Assembly (NCBI GenBank): GCA_026984675.1
Contig: JALSRQ010000107.1
Span: 1 to 44,006 of the forward strand
DNA length: 44,006 bases
Reading direction: 5' to 3'
From: Thermaceae bacterium
GTDB lineage: Bacteria; Deinococcota; Deinococci; Deinococcales; Marinithermaceae
Position numbers and translations under genes: made by a program. The notes under the pieces were generated by a model. It saw nothing but the letters and a program-made list of their open reading frames with translations, was not told where the DNA came from and ran no database searches. Below, in pieces: positions 37,850 to 44,006 of this stretch; position 1 is the stretch's first letter; each line of letters opens with the position of its first letter.

Positions 37850-38804
37850 GGAAGATCGCCCCGAAGCTGGCCCGGGCCCGATCCTTGAGCCGCGCGACCC
37901 GGTCCCAGTCGGGCTCCAGGCCGTAGGTCACGGTCTGCACCAGGTCGGCGGCGCGGGCGTCGGTGGCCAGCAGGGGGGCGCCGGCCTCCTCGGCGAAGCC
38001 CGCCACCTTGGGGTCGTAGTCGACGCCGGCGAAGGGGGTGCCGGCCGCCGCCGCCAGCACCATCCCGTGGAGACGGGCGCTGATCACGAAGCTGGCGCTG
38101 GCCAGGAGGTAGTGCGCCCGCTTGGGGTCGCCGGTCACCTCCTTGGGTAGCCCCCGGAAGGCCTCCAGGGTCTCCTCGTCCATCCCCGGCTGGAGCGCGA
38201 GCACCAATACGTCGTAGCCCAGCTTGAGCAGGCGGTAGCTGGCCGAGACCATCTCCCCGGGCTCGACCCCGTAGCGGGGGACGATGGCCACCAGCCCGGG
38301 TTCCCGGGCCACCTTGGGTTTGGGCAGGAGGAGGGCGGGGTCGGCCCCCAGCCGGGGCGTGAGGCCGAGCCGGTGGGCGTACTCCAGGCTCTTCCGGTCC
38401 CGCACCACCAGCGGCACCCCCTTGAGCGCCCGGGCCACCCGCCGCTCCCCCTCCGGGCTGAGCGGCCCCAGGGAGACGTTGAAGACGGTGGCCGGTCGGC
38501 CGGTCCGCCGGGCCAGGCTCAAAAGGCCGAGGTAGTAAGCGAGGCTTCGCCGCGAGGTTCGGTCCTGCAACAGGCCGCCGCCCCCCAGCAGGAACCGGTC
38601 CATCCGCCGGAAGGCGCGCCAAAGGGCCCAGGGGAGGTAGCGGTGGGCGGCGTCGACGGCGTAGCGCTCGAAGGTCTCCCGGGGACGCGCCGAGAGCACC
38701 AGGGGGCTTTCCCCCCGGGCCTTGAGCTCGCCGACCATGGCCAGGAGGATCGCCTCGTCGCCGGCGTTCTTGTACCCGTAGTAGCCGCCTACGCCCACCA
38801 CCAT
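37821..38804 (-). CDS. csaB: Polysaccharide pyruvyl transferase CsaB
   Basis: MVVGVGGYYGYKNAGDEAILLAMV, LLGGGGLLQDRTSRRSLAYYLGL, SARLHGMVLAAAAGTPFAGVDYDPKV. Confidence 0.92.
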   Translation of the reverse strand: MVVGVGGYYGYKNAGDEAILLAMVGELKARGESPLVLSARPRETFERYAVDAAHRYLPWALWRAFRRMDRFLLGGGGLLQDRTSRRSLAYYLGLLSLARRTGRPATVFNVSLGPLSPEGERRVARALKGVPLVVRDRKSLEYAHRLGLTPRLGADPALLLPKPKVAREPGLVAIVPRYGVEPGEMVSASYRLLKLGYDVLVLALQPGMDEETLEAFRGLPKEVTGDPKRAHYLLASASFVISARLHGMVLAAAAGTPFAGVDYDPKVAGFAEEAGAPLLATDARAADLVQTVTYGLEPDWDRVARLKDRARASFGAIFPTPAPANGA

Positions 38805-40486
38805 CGCCGGAACCCCCGGTAGAGCAGCACCCCGATCCCCCCCAGGATAAACCCCAGCACCGCCCCGTTGAAGCCTCGCACCAGACTGATCCAAAACGGC
38901 GTGTGGTAGTGGGCGAAGGAGTCGAGCATCGAGGCCTCGGCCAGGGTGGCCCCGGCGAGCAGGACGTTCCGGAGCCAGGCGGGCCCGGGGGCGAGGAGGG
39001 CGAAGACCGCCAGGCCATGGCCGAAGAGCTCCTTGAACCGCGGCCGGATCATCACCGCCTGGAGCTTCTCCCGCAGCAAAAGCTCCAACCCCGGAACGAA
39101 GGGGGCGTCGTTGCCGCGGCGGAGCAGGGCCACCGCCAGGGCGAGGAGCAGGACCCCGGCGAGGGCCGCCTCCCCCAGCCGGAGGCGGTGGCGGTAGAGG
39201 GCAGCCAGGGCCTGCCTCCAGCGTTCCCGGGGCAGCCGGGCGAGGAGGAAGAGGAGGGGCGGCAGGACGAGCAGGAGGGCGACCCCCCGGAAGGCCTGCA
39301 GCCCCACCAAGGTGGCCCACCGGCTCCCCAGCTCGGCGATCAGGGCGCCGCCGGCGAAGGCGTAGGCCAGCGCCCAGAGCCAGGGGGCGAGCCCCCGCCC
39401 CCCCCGCAAGAACCCCAGCACCGGGAAGACCAGCCCCACCAGGAGGGGCCCGGCCTGGCTCCCGCCGTAGCCGAAGGCGAGGAGGAGGAGGAAGAGCCCG
39501 GTGGCCACCGCCAGCGCCGGCGGGAGCCGGAGGAGGTAGAGGGCCAGGCCCATAAGCGCCGCCCCCCAGGCGAAGACCCGGGGCCAGCGGGGGCGGAAGC
39601 TCTTGGGCTTGGGGGGGCCGAGGAGGATCCCCGAGCGCTTGAGCCCGGCCTCGACCCGGGCGAGGAAGCGGCGGGTCGCCTCGGGGGTCGGGAAGGGGCG
39701 GAAGTAGAGGAGCTGGTGGCCCCGCTCCCGGGCGGCGAGGAGGTACTTCTCGGCGGCCCGGTCGGGGCCGAGCTTTTGCTGGTACTCCGCCCGGAGGCCA
39801 AAGAGCCGCAGGACCCCCCGGGCCCTGGCCAGGACCGCCAGCCCCTTTTGGGGGGTGTTCTCGATGAGGACGACCGGGGCGTTAAGGAGGCGGGCGGCCT
39901 CGGCGAGCCGGTCGGGCCAGCCGAGCGCCTGGTCGCCGACGAAGAGGTAGGCCCCCACCCCCGGGGGGCGTGGCGGCGGCCAGGGCCGGGGCCAGCGGTT
40001 TTCCGGCCGGTAGACGATGAAAAACCCCATGCGGTAGGCGGCGGCGACCTCGGGCGGGGGGCCAAGGGGCAGCTTGCCGACGTCGCCGGAGAATCCCACC
40101 CAGGTGCGGTTTCGCCAGACCACCCGGTGCTGGGGGAGGGGCAGGGCCTCCGCCCCTGGCACGGTGGTGTAGCGCCAGCCCGGCTGGAAGCCGGCGTCGG
40201 GGGCCAGGGTGGCGAGCAGGCCGCCCTCGAGGATCGCCCCCGCCCCCCGGGCGGCGCGGTCCTCGAGGCGCTCCTCGTAGAACGCCACCCCCCCGACCCC
40301 GAGCGCCCGGTAGCGGGCCAGCAGGTCGAGGACGCCGGTCCCGGAGAGCCGGGCCTCCTCCCGGAGGGCGCGGCCGTCGATCACCAGGGTCACCGGTCCC
40401 CGGCGGTCGTAGGCCAGCCGCTCGAACAGCCCGGGCAGGGCCAGGATCCAAAGGACGAGCAGGGCGGTTTCCAGGTAGCGGCGCAC
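38789..40486 (-). CDS. DUF5693-like membrane protein
   Basis: N-terminal TM, large extracytoplasmic region, multiple C-terminal TMs; adjacent to csaB. Confidence 0.7.
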   Translation of the reverse strand: MRRYLETALLVLWILALPGLFERLAYDRRGPVTLVIDGRALREEARLSGTGVLDLLARYRALGVGGVAFYEERLEDRAARGAGAILEGGLLATLAPDAGFQPGWRYTTVPGAEALPLPQHRVVWRNRTWVGFSGDVGKLPLGPPPEVAAAYRMGFFIVYRPENRWPRPWPPPRPPGVGAYLFVGDQALGWPDRLAEAARLLNAPVVLIENTPQKGLAVLARARGVLRLFGLRAEYQQKLGPDRAAEKYLLAARERGHQLLYFRPFPTPEATRRFLARVEAGLKRSGILLGPPKPKSFRPRWPRVFAWGAALMGLALYLLRLPPALAVATGLFLLLLAFGYGGSQAGPLLVGLVFPVLGFLRGGRGLAPWLWALAYAFAGGALIAELGSRWATLVGLQAFRGVALLLVLPPLLFLLARLPRERWRQALAALYRHRLRLGEAALAGVLLLALAVALLRRGNDAPFVPGLELLLREKLQAVMIRPRFKELFGHGLAVFALLAPGPAWLRNVLLAGATLAEASMLDSFAHYHTPFWISLVRGFNGAVLGFILGGIGVLLYRGFRRWWWA

Positions 40487-41107
<621 letters not shown>

Positions 41108-41317
41108 CTACGACTTTTGCTCGGACGGGCAGGTGCTGACCCCAAACAGGGTGTAGAGCGGGCAGAACTTGATCCAGGCGGTGACCAGGAGCACCAGCCC
41201 CACGATCCCCACGACCCAGGCCCAACCGCCCTGGAGGCCCACGAAGGCCCAGATGAGCAGCACGATCCCCAGGATGAAGCGCACGATCCGATCGGTGTTG
41301 CCGACGTTGCAGTTCAT
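41108..41317 (-). CDS. DUF2892 small inner-membrane protein
   Basis: MNCNVGNTDRIVRFILGIVLLIWAFVGLQGGWAWVVGIVGLVLLVTAWIKFCPLYTLFGVSTC; SD GAGGAGGTG. Confidence 0.88.
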   Translation of the reverse strand: MNCNVGNTDRIVRFILGIVLLIWAFVGLQGGWAWVVGIVGLVLLVTAWIKFCPLYTLFGVSTCPSEQKS

Positions 41318-41365
41318 TTCCCCACCTCCTCGGGTACAAATATACGCCGTCGGGGGTGAGCATGC

Positions 41366-41394
41366 TTGCGCCCCGGGTCGTTTTCTGCTAAGCT
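41366..41394 (+). promoter_or_regulatory. Putative sigma70-type promoter for the SAM riboswitch/metY transcript
   Basis: TTGCGC (41366-41371), 17-bp spacer ending TGC, TAAGCT (41389-41394). Confidence 0.6.
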
Positions 41395-41442
41395 CCTCGC
41401 CAAGCGCGCTAGGCGCTCCATAACCGAGAGGACGCGTACCCG

Positions 41443-41558
41443 TTCTCTTATCCAGAGCGGTGGAGGGAACCGGCCCTAGGAAGCCGCGGCAACCGGTGGG
41501 CGATCGCCCACGTCCGGTGCCAACGCCGGCCCGCCTGCGGGCGGGAGCGATAAGGGAA
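41443..41558 (+). ncRNA. SAM-I (S-box) riboswitch aptamer
   Basis: P1 TTCTCTTATC/GATAAGGGAA (10 bp incl. one G-U); core GGTGGAGGGAACCGGCCC...AAGCCGCGGCAACC...GGTGCCAACGCCGGC; upstream of metY-metX. Confidence 0.95.
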
Positions 41559-41597
41559 GGGGGGAGGCAGGCCCCCTTCTCTTCGCGAGAAAGGGGG
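41556..41597 (+). promoter_or_regulatory. SAM riboswitch expression platform: anti-sequestor/sequestor switching on metY SD
   Basis: GAAGGGGG (41556-41563) complementary to CCCCCTTC (41572-41579); alternative stem CCCCCTTCTC/GAGAA(A)GGGGG (41572-41597) occludes AGGGGG SD before GTG 41605. Confidence 0.65.
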
Positions 41598-41604
41598 TTA
41601 AAAC

Positions 41605-42870
41605 GTGCACCCGGAGACCATCAGCGTACAGCTCGGCCTGGCCCAGGAGGACCCCAGCGGGGCCTTGCTCACCCCGATCCACGCCAACACCAGCTACCTC
41701 TTCAAGGACGCCGAGCAGGCCCGAAGGCGCTTCGCCCTGGAGGAGTCCGGCTACATCTACACCCGGATCGGCAACCCCACGGTGGCCGCCTTCGAGGCCC
41801 GGCTGGCCGGGCTGGAGGGGGCCCTGGGGGCGGTGGCGGCCGCCAGCGGCCACGCCGCCCAGCTCCTGCTCATCCTCTCGCTGGCCCGCGCCGGCGACAA
41901 CCTGGTGGCGAGCCCCAACCTCTACGGCGGCACCGCCAACCAGTTCCAGGTCACCCTGAGGCGGCTCGGCATCGAGGTCCGCTTCACCTCCCGCGAGGAG
42001 CGGCCGGAGGAGTTTCTGGCCCTCACCGACGACCGCACCCGGCTTTGGTGGGTGGAGGCGATCGGCAACCCCGCCCTCTCGATCCCCGACTTCGACCTCC
42101 TCGGCGAGGCCGCCCGCGGCAAGGGGGTGGCGCTCGCGGTCGACAACACCTTTGGGATGGGCGGGGTGCTCTTCCGGCCGCTGGCGCACGGGGCGGCGGC
42201 GGTCACCCACTCGGCCACCAAGTGGATCGGCGGCCACGGAGCCGCCCTCGGGGGGGCGGTGCTCTCCGGTTCCTTCCCCTGGGATAACGGCCGCTACCCC
42301 GAGCTCTCCGAGCCCAACCCGAGCTACCACGGCCGCCGCTTCACCGAGGCCTTCGGCGAGGGGGCCCTCCTGGCCAAGCTCCGGGCCGACCTCCTGAGGG
42401 ACCTGGGGCCGGCGCTGGGGCCGTTCGAGGCGTTCCTCTTCCTCCTCGGGATCGAGACCCTGCCGCTTAGGGCCGAGCGGATCACCGCCAACGCCCAGGG
42501 GCTGGCGGCCTGGCTGGCCGAGCACCCGGCGGTGGCCTGGGTCAACTACCCCGGCCTCCCCGACCACCCGAGCCACCACCGGGCCCTTCGCTACTTCGGA
42601 GGGCGGCCCGGGGGCGTGCTGACCTTCGGGCCCAGGGGGGGCTACCCCGCCGCCCGCCGGTTCATCGAGCGGGTGCGGCTGGCCAAGCACCTGGCCAACG
42701 TCGGCGACGCCCGCACCCTGGTCATCCACCCCGCCTCGACCACCCACAGCCAGCTCGACCGGGAGGGCCTGGCGGCCGCCGGGGTTCGCCCCGAGATGGT
42801 GCGGGTCTCGGTGGGGCTGGAGCACCTCGAGGACCTCAAGGCCGACTTCGACCAGGCGCTGGAGGGATAG
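41605..42870 (+). CDS. metY: O-acetylhomoserine aminocarboxypropyltransferase
   Basis: HPETISVQLGLAQEDPSGALLTPIHANTSYLFKD, YIYTRIGNPTVAAFEARLA, THSATKWIGGHG (PLP Lys). Confidence 0.93.
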   Translation: MHPETISVQLGLAQEDPSGALLTPIHANTSYLFKDAEQARRRFALEESGYIYTRIGNPTVAAFEARLAGLEGALGAVAAASGHAAQLLLILSLARAGDNLVASPNLYGGTANQFQVTLRRLGIEVRFTSREERPEEFLALTDDRTRLWWVEAIGNPALSIPDFDLLGEAARGKGVALAVDNTFGMGGVLFRPLAHGAAAVTHSATKWIGGHGAALGGAVLSGSFPWDNGRYPELSEPNPSYHGRRFTEAFGEGALLAKLRADLLRDLGPALGPFEAFLFLLGIETLPLRAERITANAQGLAAWLAEHPAVAWVNYPGLPDHPSHHRALRYFGGRPGGVLTFGPRGGYPAARRFIERVRLAKHLANVGDARTLVIHPASTTHSQLDREGLAAAGVRPEMVRVSVGLEHLEDLKADFDQALEG

Positions 42871-42871
42871 G

Positions 42872-44006
42872 GTGGGGACCCTGCTCTACGAGGAATGGGG
42901 CGAGCACGAGGCCCTGCTGGTGGTCCCAGAGCCCCCCGGCCCCGAGGTGCCGCCGCCCCAGCCCCGCACCGCCCGGCTCTTTCCCGAGGGGTTCCGCCTC
43001 GCCCTCGGAGGGCGGCTACCCCACCTCGACCTCCGCTACGAGACCTACGGCCGCCCGGCGGCGAGCGCCGTGCTCGTCTTCCACGCCCTCTCGGGATCGG
43101 CCCACGTGGCCGGGCACTACGACGACGCCGTCTTCCACCGGCTCTCGCCCCGGGAGCGGGCCTTCGGCCGGCGGGGCTGGTGGAACCCGGTGGTGGGCCC
43201 GGGCAAGGCGATCGACACCGAGCGCACCTTCGTGGTGGCGGCCAACGTCCCCGGTTCCTGCTACGGGAGCACCGGCCCCCTCTCCCCGGCCGAGGACGGC
43301 CGACCCTACGGCCCCCGCTTCCCCGAGCTCACGATCCGCGACATGGTCCGGGCCCAGGCCGCCCTCCTCGACCTCCTGGGGATCGGTAGGGTCGACGTGA
43401 TCGGGGGGAGCATGGGGGGGATGCAGGCGCTGGAGTTCGCCCTCAGCTACCCCGAGCGGACCCGCAGCCTGGTGGTGCTGGCCGCCCCCGGCCGGCACGG
43501 CCCCTGGGCCCGGGCCCTCTCCCAGCTGGGGCGGCGGGCGATCCTCGCCGACCCCGCCTTCCAGGGCGGGCGCTACCGCGAACAGCCGCCCGGCCTGGCC
43601 CTGGCCCGGGCGATCGCGATGGCCGGCTACCGCCACCCGAGGAGCTTCGAAAACCGCTTCGGCGACCGCCCCGAGGAGGGCGAACGCTACCTCGATTACC
43701 ACGGCGAGCGCTTCCTAAAGCGCTTCGACGCCAACGCCTACCTGCGGTTGCTGGCCGCCATGGACCGCCACGACGTGGGGCGGGGTCGGGGCGGGCTGGC
43801 CCGGGCCCTGGCCCGGCTCAAGGGGATCCCCTCGCTCTTCGTGGGCATCGACACTGACCTCCTCTACCCCGCCGAGGCGGTGCGCACCCTGGCCCGCCTC
43901 GCCGGCGGGGAGTACGCCGAGATCAAAAGCCCCCACGGTCACGACGCCTTCCTCATCGAGCACGCCCAGGTGAGCGCGCTGCTCGCCGCCTTCGGGTTCG
44001 GTAGAG
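42872..44006 (+). CDS. metX: Homoserine O-acetyltransferase (truncated by window end)
   Basis: GTG start, open frame to the window end; LVFHALSGSAHVAG, VIGGSMGGMQALEFALSYPERT, SPHGHDAFLIE. Missing from the ORF track. Confidence 0.93.
   Translation, partial: MGTLLYEEWGEHEALLVVPEPPGPEVPPPQPRTARLFPEGFRLALGGRLPHLDLRYETYGRPAASAVLVFHALSGSAHVAGHYDDAVFHRLSPRERAFGRRGWWNPVVGPGKAIDTERTFVVAANVPGSCYGSTGPLSPAEDGRPYGPRFPELTIRDMVRAQAALLDLLGIGRVDVIGGSMGGMQALEFALSYPERTRSLVVLAAPGRHGPWARALSQLGRRAILADPAFQGGRYREQPPGLALARAIAMAGYRHPRSFENRFGDRPEEGERYLDYHGERFLKRFDANAYLRLLAAMDRHDVGRGRGGLARALARLKGIPSLFVGIDTDLLYPAEAVRTLARLAGGEYAEIKSPHGHDAFLIEHAQVSALLAAFGFGR

Noticed and set aside
41572-41597. Riboswitch distal hairpin as a Rho-independent terminator
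   Set aside because: Only TT follows the stem and the 3' arm is the SD; translational control fits better, though not proven
43016-43702. Minus-strand ORF near the window end
   Set aside because: Antisense to metX, which is open to the window end and carries GGSMGGMQ

Overview
This 44 kb window is GC-rich, densely packed chromosomal DNA. It most likely comes from a Thermaceae-type thermophile (Deinococcus-Thermus): the cytochrome resembles Thermus c-552, and csaB plus many near-leaderless promoters fit. I assign 46 CDSs: minE(3' end)-rodA-tauE-tatA; modCBA; cycA; potABCD; an outer-membrane protein/lipoprotein pair; ruvC-yebC; comF-DUF4258; ribF-nudix; amidohydrolase-queG; phosphoesterase; lnt; a tungsten-type aldehyde ferredoxin oxidoreductase; a glycoconjugate cluster (deacetylase, MFS, two GT2, two GT4, glf); mfd; a DHH-CBS-polyA-polymerase fusion; two M50-like proteases; gatA; a DnaQ-like exonuclease; an orphan two-domain protein; csaB-DUF5693-udk-DUF2892; and metY-metX(partial) behind a SAM-I riboswitch. 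I saw no mobile element, CRISPR, rRNA or tRNA. The strongest observations are: (1) four same-strand junctions with the identical layout stop-codon/-10 fusion TA(A/G)NNT-N6-(A/G)TG, alternating with a TAGGAG-type SD/stop fusion; (2) bidirectional, near-leaderless promoters with overlapping -10 elements; (3) all five convergent gene pairs overlap, two sharing a single CTAG as both stop codons; (4) a SAM-I riboswitch whose expression platform looks translational; (5) a tandem active/inactive site-2-protease pair; (6) a glf-centred glycosyltransferase locus that may build a galactofuranose glycolipid. All promoter claims are pattern-based and need transcript-end data.
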